This document shows, one piece after another, positions 10,992-21,785 of a stretch of 64,000 bases of DNA. Positions within the stretch are counted from its first letter, which is position 1. Each line of letters begins with the position of its first letter. The DNA is from Pseudoneurospora amorphoporcata (Eukaryota > Ascomycota > Sordariomycetes > Sordariales > Sordariaceae), in contig MU859234.1 in assembly GCA_033297205.1 (NCBI GenBank), positions 1 to 64,000 on the forward strand. Reading direction: 5' to 3'. The notes below the pieces were generated by a model. The model did not search any database and was not told the DNA's origin. It saw nothing but the letters and a program-made list of their open reading frames with translations. A program made the position numbers and the translations under genes.

Positions 10992-12791
10992 TTACATCGC
11001 CATCTCAGTGTCAAGATCATCAAGCCCCTTTTCTTGCGTTGGCGTCCCGAAGCTTTCCAACCCCCTCTCCCTAGGGGTCGCAGCTAGATCTGCCGCAAAC
11101 CCAGGCGGTAATGGCCTCAAAGGCGATTGCGTGACAAACTTCAACGCATCACAAGGCGTGCTCGTCCCCGTAGCAGCAACCGCACTTGTCGCGGCCGTCG
11201 CCGCAGCCTCGGCAGCAGTGGCACCGGCAGCACCAGCACCACCCATAACAGCTTGATACTTAGCTCCCGCTTGATTCAATATTTCCTGCACCTCCGTCTC
11301 CCTGCTCAATATCTCCCCCTTCTCCCTCTCCAGACTCTCTATCCTCGCCTTCCGTCTGCTCACCTCATCGTCCAATCCTTGCACCAGACCCCTCATCCGT
11401 GCCAACACCTCCCCCAGCTCCGGAAGCGGTTTCATCTTGGGGATCTGGTTTACTTCCCCTTCCTCGTCCATCTCCATCAGATCGTCCTCGGGTTTCTGCA
11501 ACCCATCCATACCCGCCCTTCGCTGCGCAGCCTCGTACGCAGCCCGTCGCTCCGCCTCACTGTCATCGCTTTCGGCATCGGAACCGGCCTCCGCCGCTTG
11601 GATCATCTCCGCCATCTCCTGCCGGTGTCGCTTGGCGGCTTCGCGCTCGGCTTTGCGGCCCAGCGCTAGCGAGCCGTCCGTCACGAACTCGTCGTAGCCT
11701 TCGCCTAGGTCTTCGTCTTCGGCTATGAGGCGCGATTCGGACTTCTTGGGCTTTTTGTTGAGGTTACTTAGCGTGACGCGTTTTCGGTCGTCGTCCGAGT
11801 TGTCGCTGTCGTCAAGGGAAATGAAGTCGTGTTCCTTGGCCAGGCGCGCGCGCCGTTCTTTGCGCTCGCGGATCTCGGCTTCGCTGAGGATGTGGGCTAC
11901 TGCTGCTGCGGAGCCATCGCCGGTGCGCGCTAGGGGGAGGTCGCGGGATTGTACGATCATGGCGCCGTCGAGCTCGGAGGGGTCGAGGTCCATCGCGGCA
12001 TCTGTCCCTGTCCCAGGCGCAGGTGTCTCGGGCTGGGCTTTGAGGCTGTCGTCGTGGTCATCGTCGATGATGCTTAGCGAGGCGAGATTTTGTGGTGTGG
12101 CTGGCGTGGAGCTTTGGAGTTCTTCGAGGTACTCTTTGCTGTATCGAGGCTTCTCTTCGTCGGCGCCAAATGTGCCGAATCGTGCGGTCAGGGCCGATTT
12201 GCGGAGCGCGTTCTTCTCGGCTACTCGTTGGCTTAGCGACTTCTTGCTGGGTGCGCTGACGACGTCGCTGCTGGCGGTTGTTGTCGTATCATTGCCGCCG
12301 TCTTCCGTGCCCCCTTCGCTGGCTCCGAACGATAGCTTCGAGACGCGCTTCTTCTTGCTGGAGGCTGAGCGGCCGAAGCCGGGCCGTACTACGAGCGGCA
12401 CACCATCATCCTCCTCATCTTCTGCCGCGTCGGGTGCCGTACTTGTGCTGTTTGTCGTAGGCTTGATGGCGTCACCGTTGGTGCCTTGTGTGTCGTCGTT
12501 ATCATTGTTGACCTTGATCGTTCTTCGTAGTGACGAGGATTTAGCCGGCTTGCTGCGCCCAAATTTGAACGGTCCTTGTGTTACTGGTTCTGTTCGAAGG
12601 TGTATCAGCTTGCTTGTTCTTTGGTTTGGTATCAGCACTGAAAGTTTCTATGCTGGGTATGGATGGGCATTGTCATGTAGCAACTTACGTTCTTTCTTGG
12701 GCGCCTCTCCTCCAAGCAGTGTAGGTAGGTCGCCATCCTCATCGTCAAAAGTCTGGATGATGCGCGGCTTGCGCTTTCCGAAGGAGTTCAT
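10992..12791 (-). CDS. NTR2: Nineteen complex-related protein 2 (Ntr2), 582 aa
   Basis: There are two exons on the minus strand, 12791-12689 and 12637-10992, with a 51-bp intron (GTAAGT...TTTCAG), giving 583 codons. The N-terminus MNSFGKRKPR, the segment GRSKPAKSSSLRRTIKV, the VVRPGFGRS and RVSKLSFG blocks and the mid-protein motif DGAMIVQSRDLPLAR followed by EIRERKERRARLAKEHDFI are hallmarks of the Ntr2 family. Ntr2 works with Ntr1 and the helicase Prp43 to take apart spent spliceosomes in the nucleus. The sequence is highly charged and Ser-rich, largely disordered, with a predicted coiled coil near the C-terminus (region around SRRKARIESLEREKGEIL). It lies head to head with SmG across 423 bp. 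Confidence 0.9.
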
Positions 12792-13214
12792 TTTTCGAGC
12801 TATTCGACCCAGATAGAGTCTAGCAAGGTGTTTGGAAAATAACTGGCGAATTCGATGTATTGTGGCGAGTGTGGTGTCGGGGTCATACAAAGTTGTCTAA
12901 AGCAGTTGTGAAGCTTCAGTTCAGAACGGGACCTAGAGAATGACGCTGGCGGGCAACTGGAATGTCACTGAACGATGACCCCAAGACAACGCGAATTGCG
13001 GGTTTCCTACCTCTATCTTATCAGTGGCTCCACGTGATGGCTTGGCGACCCAAAAACCACTGGGGGACAGTCGCGACGGGAGTGCACGCGCTGCACAAGG
13101 CCCGCATTCCAAGTCGTTCAGTGGAGAGTTCCCAGCCAGAACGACGCCATTGCCATTGCAGCAACCGAACTCTCTCGAGACCATCCCAGACAACCAACAC
13201 AACCTCAAGAAACA
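12792..13214. promoter_or_regulatory. Divergent promoter between NTR2 and SmG genes
   Basis: 423 bp separate two start codons on opposite strands. No TATA box is evident on either side. A bidirectional promoter is inferred only from the arrangement. Confidence 0.55.
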
Positions 13215-13737
13215 ATGGCGCCCGCACAACCTGAGCTCAAGAAGGTACGTGATTGCTTTTGGATATCTGACTTGAACATTACATGGTATCTAGCTGCTCG
13301 GGACTTTGCCATTGTCGCATTTGGAACGCCATGTTATTGTTTGTTTAATATGGTGCAGTGAAGCTAATCGGTCATTTTCCAAACAGTACCTCGACAAGAG
13401 GCTCTTCGTCCAACTTAACGGTAGCCGCAAGGTCATCGGTGTTCTCCGTGGCTACGATGTACGAGGCCATCCTTCCATTTACGAGTTCAAACATAACAAC
13501 TGATGGATTGCGACGTCCTAGGTCTTCCTGAACATTGTCCTGGACGATGCTGTCGAGGAGAAGGATGGTGGTGAGAAGGTCAAGCTTGGCATGGTGGTAT
13601 GTTGATTCTTCACAGGCATATCTGTGTATCCTTTTGGCTAACGACTGTCTACGCAGACCATCCGTGGTAACTCCGTCGTGATGATGGAGGCCCTCGAGAG
13701 GATCGGCGGCGACGAGAGGGGAGGACAGCGCGGCTAA
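13215..13737 (+). CDS. SMX2: Small nuclear ribonucleoprotein G (SmG), 85 aa
   Basis: There are four exons (13215-13244, 13387-13458, 13522-13596 and 13657-13737), all with intron phase 0, giving 86 codons. The product has the Sm1 motif (YLDKRLFVQLNGSRKVIGVL followed by RGYD, then VFLNIVLDDAVEE) and the Sm2 motif (MVTIRGNSVVMMEALERI). The length and the IRGNS box identify SmG rather than SmE or SmF. SmG is one of seven proteins of the heteroheptameric ring on U1, U2, U4 and U5 snRNAs. Introns are 142, 63 and 60 bp, so slightly more intron than coding sequence. The ATG has a good fungal context (AACAATGGC). Confidence 0.95.
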
Positions 13738-14087
13738 ATCCACGATTATCTTCTCGCAACACGATAAAACGACCCACCCACGCATATACAAAAGGCCTAT
13801 ATCAAAAGGCGAGGCATCGGAAATAAGCGGATGGCAATTGACGGGATTTGATTATATACCAAGGCGATTTACAGTTTACGACGACAACTATAATGCCCCA
13901 CGCACGGTCTTGGACGGTGAAAAGATTTGGTTGGCTGGTACGGCGTTCAGTTTCACAACGAGGCATGTATTCGGGAAGGCTGGATTATCTTGATCTTAGA
14001 AAGAAAGGGGAAACATCCGCGGCGATGGTCGAAGAAAATATACCCAAAGGACACTTTTTTTCATTTTTTTTTTTTATTTTTTTTTTT
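13738..14087. other. Convergent 3' intergenic region
   Basis: This region holds the 3' flanks of SmG (+) and the rhodanese gene (-). A strong T-rich run lies at about 14056-14089. No gene is seen. Confidence 0.5.
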
Positions 14088-14704
14088 TCATGTACAGCTC
14101 TTCTCTGACAGCAGCTGCTTCCACGTCTTCTCGTCATACCCGTCCATCATGCGGTCACCGTACCTCCGAACCCAGCCTCGAATCCCGCCCGTCATTACCT
14201 GCGACTGAAGATCGCCACCCACTTCGTCGATATAGTCTTGCATCCAGGCGGCACATCGAGGACCCCGACCGGCGGAGGAGCCTGTGGAAGGAAGCATTGG
14301 GGTTAGGGAGCGTCAACAGAGGAGGGACGGGTTCAAAGAACATAGCATTGGTTGGACTCTGTCCAAGAGTCCACATGAGAGAAAGACAACCACATACCAC
14401 AATAAAAGATCACCTTTTGGATCCTGGCCTGTTTGCACAAAGCGTACAAGCTCTTGCGCGTGGTGTAGAAGCTGTGGGCGGGCAGGTTTATTGACGAGCT
14501 GACAGTTCCGCCGGTGCAGTCTGTCCGGCGACAGTCAACAAGCAAGAATCTGCGCGACGATTCTTGTTGCTCGAGAAGCTCAAGGACGGTCTGTGGCTCG
14601 ATGTGGACCGGCGTCGAAGTTGGCTCTGGGAATGCTGCCCACCACGGTGTGCCATCCTCGCGCCTAGCCATGCGCAAGCAGTGTTCATGAACGTGTATCG
14701 TCAT
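14088..14704 (-). CDS. Rhodanese / Cdc25-like domain protein, 166 aa
   Basis: The exons are 14704-14398 and 14281-14088 on the minus strand, with a 116-bp intron (GTATGT...CCACAG), giving 167 codons. The single domain has the LLVDCRRTDCTGG box at about residues 54-66, a SINLPAHSFY segment and the active-site loop C-G-S-S-A-G-R (Cys102 to Arg108), built across the splice junction. The end GGIRGWVRRYGD matches the rhodanese/Cdc25 fold (GG-x-x-x-W). The CX5R loop is that of Cdc25 phosphatases and Acr2-type arsenate reductases as well as of many uncharacterised fungal rhodaneses, so the substrate is open. It is probably cytosolic, with no targeting signal visible. Confidence 0.88.
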
Positions 14705-15460
14705 TTTGAGGCTGCCGCAAAGTGAACACTGATTGACTAATGATTCTTAGTTAAAGGTCGAAGAAGTTTGCTCTTGAAGCTTTGTCTGGTATATAAAAGG
14801 ACAATCAAGGGTAAACTCTTTGTTTGTCCCTAGGCTGGGGCAGCTCAAGATTTAGTCTCATCTTTCAGCAAGCCACCGACGCCGCCAATCTCATTTCGCG
14901 GACAGGTCCTCGGGAGTCATACGATTAGATTTTTCTTTCCTCAGTCATGAGATACAGCTGGCGGAAGTGGTCATTCCTGCCCGCTGTTACACCATCAAAC
15001 TTTCCGGGACAACGACTCTGAGCGGAAGTGCCAGATGGATACCTAATTCAGCTTCATCAACTAGGTTGGTATTCTACCTTCTCGTCGCTTGCAATCACTC
15101 TAGTACACACGGGCATGTTATCATTCTTATTATCCATATTCACAGTCCTTGCCCATTTACCCGTGAATGGCTGATGTCTCCGAGATCTTGGTTCTCTCGG
15201 CCCGGCATATTAGGGGTATATGATACCCCCATCAGATTGTGTAATGGTGGTGTCAGTTGCGGCGCCAGGACACCCGAGACGAAGGGCATCACAAGTGCAC
15301 AGAGAGTTTTAAATGAAGAAAGACTAAACTACGTCTTTTAGGTATATAGTAGCAAGATGCTCCCACGAAAAGTCTAAGCAGCATATCATGGTCGTGAAAT
15401 CCCACCACCAGAAAGATCCCTGCACCTCCAAATCATCTTGTCCTTGTTTCGTTGCCCCGT
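14705..15460. other. Intergenic, no supported gene
   Basis: An open frame at 14967-15341 (+) has no recognisable motif and overlaps the expected 5' region of the rhodanese gene. I see no RNA gene or repeat. Confidence 0.5.
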
Positions 15461-16741
15461 TCAGTCATCATAGTACGCCTCCTCAAGCTCCTCTTCATAC
15501 TCTTCTCTCGCCTCCTCGAGCTCTTCCTGGTCACTACTGCTAGACGACTGTGCCTCCTCTAGAGCTTCCTCGTAATCCCTACGGGCCGAAGCAATCGATT
15601 CGCGGTCACTCTGGTCGATCTCCTCGCCATACACGTTGTGCGTCGGAATGGGTCCATCAAGGGGCGGCTCCGCAGGGGGAGGGGGAGGCGGAGCGCCGTA
15701 ACCACCACCGTAGCCGCCATAGCTATCGCCGCCATAGGCCGCGGGAGGCGGTGGAGGAGGAGCGGAGCGATGCTCATTCTCGGGGTCGGAGTCTTCGGCT
15801 GCATTGGAGTGTTAACACTCAAAAGTCCTAGCTAGGGATTGTCATGGGGAGAAGGGGAAATGGAAACTTACCCAGTTCATGGGCAAGAACAGCACCGCCA
15901 ACAGCGCCAACAGCCAAACCAGCAGCTGCACCCATATAAAGACCACTATTATCCTTCTTCTTCTCCTTTACCGGCTCGCCACCATACGCCTGCTGCTGCT
16001 GGTCATAACCGCCGTAGCCTTGCGGCGGCGGCGGACCTTGTTGGTAACCGCCATACTGCTGCTGTCCGCCATGTCCATAGTCGGGGGCACCACCATTGTG
16101 GCCTCCATATCCACCACCGTAACCACCACCTCCGCCGTACTGCTGCGGGGAGGCATAAGAGCCATCACCGTGGCCGCGGGTGTCTTGCTCACCACCGCCA
16201 CCGGCGAGCCTAGACCTCTCAAAGCCGGGGGCTTCCCACTGTGAGCGGCCCGTGGCCTCCTCAACGTAATACCATCTCTGATACTCGTCGTCCCACTTCG
16301 GGCTCCAGCCAGAGGGCAGGGGAGGCTTGTCGGAGGGAGGGTTGTAAGGCGGCGCTGGCCTGGACGAATAGCTCGGAACGCCGGGAGGGGCAGTATAGCC
16401 TGGCTGTTGCGGGGAGTACTCTCCTTGATAGCCGGGCTGCTGGGGAGGAGGGTGCTGGTAGCTGCCGCCGTGGTAAAGGGGCTGCTGGAACTGTCCTTGG
16501 GGAGGCTGAGGAGAATAGGATTGTTGCGGTGGCTGCTGCTGAGGAGGGGGGTAGTAATCGCGTGAAGCTGGCGGAGGGAGTTAGTGGTGGGTGGGTCTTT
16601 GGGCTTGGAGCGACAATAAGGTGTTGTGGGTGACTTACTAGAGTAGCTCGGCGTGTCCGGCTTTTCCTCCTTCTTGTCGACGAGACCTAGCTTGCCTAGA
16701 TCTTCAACGAGGTCCTTCTTGAGCTTCTTGAAGAACGACAT
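15461..16741 (-). CDS. WW-domain protein with glycine-zipper segment and acidic tail, 378 aa
   Basis: The exons are 16741-16639, 16567-15872 and 15798-15461 on the minus strand, with introns of 71 and 73 bp, giving 379 codons. The N-terminus MSFFKKLKKDLVEDLGKLGL is amphipathic and basic. A Pro/Gln/Tyr-rich region follows, then a WW domain at about 118-148 (Trp122 and Trp145, Pro148; core WDDEYQRWYYVEEATGRSQW). After it come Gly/Tyr repeats, a glycine-zipper-like stretch near 243-266 (GAAAGLAVGAVGGAVLAHEL) preceded by KEKKK, a polyproline block and a very acidic C-terminus. WW domains bind PPxY or proline-rich ligands; the glycine zipper suggests membrane contact or self-association. Function is unknown. 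A longer open frame on the same strand (15968-16747) is a shadow in another phase. Confidence 0.85.
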
Positions 16742-17743
16742 GGTCACGGTTCAGCTTGCTCTGTCTCTAGAGTTGGCTGTGGGTTTCTGTGGTGTATTCT
16801 AGCGGATTAAGAATGGAAATCCGAGGTTGACGGGAAGATAACAAACAAAAGAGGTCAATGAGCAGCAACGAGCACCTGCCTGTCTTTGGGAACCTTTAGG
16901 GACAGATATTCAGGCAATTGATTGACAAGGCTCGGCACGGCACTAGACTGTATCATCCGACGAATATCAATCGCCATCCATGAACACCTTTCTCATGTAC
17001 GCAGGGGCACGCAATGCTCGGCGTCCTGTCATCCTCCACCTGTTCCTTGGTGTTAACTGTACCATCCGAACCCCAAAGAACCCCTCACATGTAGTGACCC
17101 CTCCTTCGCAAATGAAGGCCCAGTTCCTCGTGCAAACACAGGCGTTTTGGCTGAAGCCAAGAATAACTTCCGCGTGAATATCTCGGCGTGGTCGAGAAAG
17201 GAAAGAGGAAGATAAGAAGAAGTCTTGGAATGGAATGACACGGATCCACCAAATGCTTTTTAGCAGCTGGTGTGGGGAGCACTTGCTGTTTGGGGTCTTG
17301 GACTCCTGGGTCCCATTCCCCGCTGTCGCTCCCGATGAACCACCAAAATCACCGCTGGCTCGTCTGGACCCCAATTCGATTCAGCGTTGTCGGCCGTCGT
17401 TTCCGTTCCATCCAGGGACCCCCCGCCGTTTAGTTTGGTTGTGCTGCGCGGATCGCGGGGGATGGCAGCAGTTGGGAGGCAACCGGCAAACCCCAGGCTG
17501 CATGGTACTACCTCTACAGCGGGATGACGCGCGGTTTCAGGGACCAGCTTGGCGTGTGAGACACAGCTGAAGCAGAAAGAACGAACAAACACATTGACTT
17601 CTTCGCTCAGCTTCCCCAGAGACAACCTGGGCATTAGACTTGCATAACAGAAGTTTCTCCCAGTTCCTCTTTGCCCTCGCTCCACTACACTCTTTCCCGT
17701 CTTCGCGAATCCCTCCTTCATCGATCACCGGCCAATCTTCACC
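16742..17743. promoter_or_regulatory. Divergent intergenic region, WW protein / metacaspase
   Basis: This 1-kb upstream region is shared by two divergent genes, both with Gln/Pro/Gly/Tyr-rich N-terminal regions. Small open frames at about 16967-17374 (-) and 17235-17721 (both strands) lack motifs and consistent splice signals. A pyrimidine-rich leader precedes the metacaspase ATG. Confidence 0.45.
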
Positions 17744-19438
17744 ATGTCGTACGGATACCCTGGACAAGGCTACGGCCCCGGTGGTGGGGGACACCACCAA
17801 CCTCCCCTTCCTCAGTGGGATGGCCAGCAGCAGCAACAACAACAACAACACTACCAGCAAGGAGGCTACGGCTATTCAAACCCGGGACATGGCCAGTACA
17901 ACCCTCAACCTCCTCAAGGCCAGGGCTACGGAGGATATCATCAACAACCTCCCCAGCACCATCAGCAAGGCGGCTACAACCAGGGACAGTACCCCCCACA
18001 AGGCGGATATGAGGGACACCAACACCAGCAGCAATATCCTCCACAGCAACACCACCAGGGAGGACACTCCCAACGCCCCTCTGGTCCTCCTCCCGCTGGC
18101 TATGATACCTACGGCTACCCAATCGGTTCTGGTCACCAGGCTCGTGACCAAGGACAGCACCGCTCCCATGAGATTCACGAGATTCCTTCGGGCACACAGC
18201 AGTTCGGTCATGGTGCTCCTGAAGGCTATAGCTTCCAGTACTCCAACTGCTCAGGTCGCCGCAAGGCATTGCTGATTGGCATCAACTACTTTGGCCAGGA
18301 TGGCGAGTTGCGCGGCTGCATCAACGACACTAAGAACGTCTCCGCCTTCCTCGTCGAGAACTATGGTTATAAGCGCGAGGATATGGTCATTCTTACCGAT
18401 GACGCCACGAACCCCCTCTTGCAGCCTACAAAGGAGAACATCCTTCGTGCCATGCAGTGGCTGGTAGCTGGTGCTCAGCCCAACGATGCCTTGTTCTTGC
18501 ACTACTCCGGTCAGTTATCTCCCTAACCATACTTACCCGCGTGCTCCCACTTACTAGTCAACTCATCCAACAGGCCACGGTGGGCAGACTGAAGATACCG
18601 ACGGCGATGAGGAAGACGGCTTTGATGAGGTCATCTATCCCGTTGACTTCAAGACCGCCGGCCACATCGTCGACGATGAGATTCACTATACTGTCGTGAA
18701 GCCCCTCCAACCTGGTGTGCGATTGACTGCCATCTTTGACAGCTGCCACTCCGGCTCCGTTCTTGATTTGCCCTATATCTACAGCACCAAGGGCGTGGTC
18801 AAGGAGCCTAACCTTGCCAAGGAGGCTGGTCAAGGTCTGCTTGCCGCTGTTGGGTCCTATGCTCGTGGCGATATTGGAGGCATGGCTAGCAGCCTGTTCT
18901 CCGTCGCTAAGACGGCGTTTGGCGGCGGCAATGAGGCCTATGAGCACACCAAGCGGACAAAGACATCGCCTGCCGATGTTATCATGTGGAGTGGTAGCAA
19001 GGACGACCAGACTTCGTATGTTGCCATCTTTCCCCTTTGAATCGACTTGGGTTTAGTAGAATGAAAATACTGACACTGTTCTAGGGCCGACGCGACCATT
19101 GCGTCCCAGGCCACGGGCGCCATGTCCTGGGCTTTCATCTCTGCCATCAAGGCGAACCCCAAGCAGAGCTACGTGCAGTTGCTCAACAGCGTCCGCGACG
19201 TGCTCGAGACTAAGTATACCCAGAAGCCTCAGCTCTCCAGCAGTCACCCAATCGGTACGTTTGATCTCTGTGTCCACCACCCCTTTTCCGCTGCGTCTTT
19301 CGATGTCGTCATCGATGAAGCCAAGTGCTCATGAAACCCGCCGACGCGGCGTTCTTCAAATAATCTTAGCTCAAGCCAAGAGAATCAAAACACTAACTTC
19401 CGAAATTACTAGACGTCGACATGCTCTTCGTCATGTGA
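17744..19438 (+). CDS. Type I metacaspase, 467 aa
   Basis: The exons are 17744-18509, 18574-19015, 19085-19254 and 19413-19438, giving 468 codons. Residues 1 to about 165 form a Gln/Pro/Gly/Tyr/His-rich prodomain. The caspase-fold domain starts at RRKALLIGINYFGQDGELRG. The catalytic dyad is His257 (HYSGHGG, spanning the first splice site) and Cys313 (IFDSCHSGS). The end is the family-typical DVDMLFVM, encoded by a 26-bp last exon after a 158-bp intron. Metacaspases are Ca2+-dependent cysteine proteases that cleave after Arg or Lys and act in stress response, protein quality control and fungal cell death. All key residues are present, so an active enzyme is expected. Type I is assigned because the Cys-rich or proline-rich prodomain precedes the p20 region. 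Confidence 0.96.
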
Positions 19439-21785
19439 TTTCGCCGCCATTATCCTGCCGGCTCCCTTCCTTCAGCTGATCATGGTCGTCCGTTCGCTCC
19501 GCATCAATGTCCATCCTTTCCTATCCACCTTTCTCTCTCTCGCTTCGGCTGACTTGCATTCATCGGATCGGACAATGCCGATCTGGTGAGAGCGCAAAGA
19601 GAGAGCCGAGAGAGCCGAGAGAGCCCCGAGGTTTCGAACGTGGCACTCATGGTGAATGTGGGTCTCCCCGTCGATCTGCTGCTCAATTCACTTATAGTGT
19701 AAGGGGCATCGGGGGGTCACCAAAAGTTGAAAGCCCCTGGAGATCGCCAACTTTCTATACCCCCCTCCTAGCGGAACTCTTCAAAGAGGATCAGCGAAAC
19801 ACTCGGACAAGATCGGAGGGGACAAGGGCAAGGGGATAGAAAGAGATTTTCTGTTTTTCTCTCATATCAAACTTATCAGCTAAAAACAAGGGGTCCAGTT
19901 GCGCCATTGGGAAGGGAAGAAGGAGGAAAAAACAGGGCAACATCCCAAAACTTGGAAGGGGACGAAGTGGATGGGGATCTTGATCTTGATATAGGAAAAT
20001 TACGGGGGTTACCTAGCGAATAGTGACTGGTATCATTCACGGGCTGGATGCAATCCTCGGACTTGACCCATTCACTCGGAGACCTACGTTGGTGGATCAG
20101 AGCATGGGGAACATATGGATGGCATGGACGCCGACCGATTCCCTGGGAGCGTGGGAGAAAAATGAAAGCGAGAAAAAAAAAACATGGTGTAATCGAGCAC
20201 GATCATTGGTGGGAGTACGAATACAATATCCTTGAGTTATCCAAACCTTTCTGTCGGTATATCCCATGATAATGGTTGAACGATTTTCCTATCAGGAGCA
20301 TAGCAGAAATGACGATGTGAACATGACTGTATGATCTTTCGGATTTAGATTTTGACCCCGGTCAAAGTTGTTGTATGATGTGTGGATGGCAGTGGTAAAG
20401 ACTTGACTGTCTGTGGAGCTCCCCAATGTCGAGTAAACTTTCGTGTACGAGACTGCCGTGTTAAAGGCCACCTTGGGGTCTTCCGTTTTATTAATCACGT
20501 CGATGACAAAGCGACAGATTTTATCAGTTGGAGGCCTTTAACCCGGCGGTTCCGATATACAAGTTCTTCGATCGAGATCATATGGTAACGGCCATTTGGC
20601 TTGTCATATTGTCCAGAGTATTGTCCAGAGTATTGGTGCGTTATCGGTGGAAATTTGCGCTGTTTGGTGTTTGATAATGTTGTCCTGTGCCATGGCATAT
20701 TCAATATAGTGGCAGTGTTGTTCGATTTTTGACGGGTAAACATAAGTGTCACAGGGTTCTGTGACTATATAGTAGTGCATACATAGGCTTTCAAGGACTG
20801 ATGAGTGAGATAAGGGTCAAGTTGTCTTTTGTGGTGTGTGAGTTCGTCTGTATATTTGTTTTATGTATGTAATCTGCTCTGTCCTTGTCCTTCACCATTT
20901 GACATCGGCACTTACCCATGCGAAGCAGATTGAGAAAGCGAGAAGGAAGTAGAAGCAGTGGTAGTAGGAGGAGGAGGAGGAGGAGGTGACACTGGAAACA
21001 AACAACAGCTCACTCATACTTTGCGAACACCTCGTTGCTGTGAATTTTGCTTTTTGGCCCTATGATACTACTTTTTCCTTCCTCCCATTTGACCAACCCT
21101 TAAATGATGGTTGGTCCAGATACCTGGTGTTACATACATACATACATAACAATGCTTATACAAGACAGACGACACACACACAACTTTGTTTTAGATATTA
21201 TACACTAAACAGACCACAAGGGAGGAACATGACATAATGATGTTGATAGAGGATGGGTATATTGATAAAGGGAAAAGGAACAACCAACAGCCCGGTGGAG
21301 ACCGGGCGTTGAAAGGACGCTAGGAATGGTAGTGAGATAAGAGGATAAGAGAGATAATTGGTTAGCGAGAAAGAGGCCTAAGGCCACACACAATCCAATC
21401 TGATATGATGATGAGCGAGCGAGAAAAAGATGGGGGGAAATGAACGAACGCAGTAGTGGTGGTGAAAAGTGGTAATACACAAGTTTCGACATGATTGGGG
21501 ATATCTGCTGACTGATCTTCTTTTTGTAGTCCTCAGCCAGCCCAAGCTCATCAAAATCACATAACCACATCAGTTGTTGTACATGATATAACATAAACAT
21601 AGTGAGAGAGGGTGTTGGGGGTAAGGATGGTGGAGAGCGGGTAGACTAGCTGCTAGCTGCTTGCTTCTCGCTGGATATGTAGTAGGTGGAATAAAGATCG
21701 TGGAAGATTTGGTTTGTGAATAACATTAACGATAGTATTTTTCATTGTGTACTGGATGTGGTTTCTTTTCTTTTTGTTTTGTGCT
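19439..21785. other. Gene-poor interval of 2.3 kb
   Basis: I find no gene. It holds the 3' flanks of the metacaspase (+) and of the 7TM-RGS gene (-), so the two genes converge on it. Small features are a GAGAGAGCC triplication near 19600-19625, a direct repeat of TATTGTCCAGAG at about 20608-20631 and a GGAGGA run near 20970-20985. A long 3' UTR or non-coding RNA is possible but not shown. Confidence 0.5.

Noticed and set aside
11725..12816. 363-codon open frame on the plus strand, antisense to NTR2
   Set aside because: It is Ser/Arg-rich and mirrors the codon bias of the real minus-strand gene, whose family motifs and splice site are clear.
14967..15341. 124-codon open frame between the rhodanese and WW-domain genes
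   Set aside because: It lies in the probable upstream region of the rhodanese gene and shows no recognisable domain.
15968..16747. 259-codon open frame on the minus strand over the WW-domain gene
   Set aside because: It shares only the first exon frame; beyond the GTAAGT donor it is Ser/Thr/Pro/Arg noise, while the spliced frame contains a complete WW domain.
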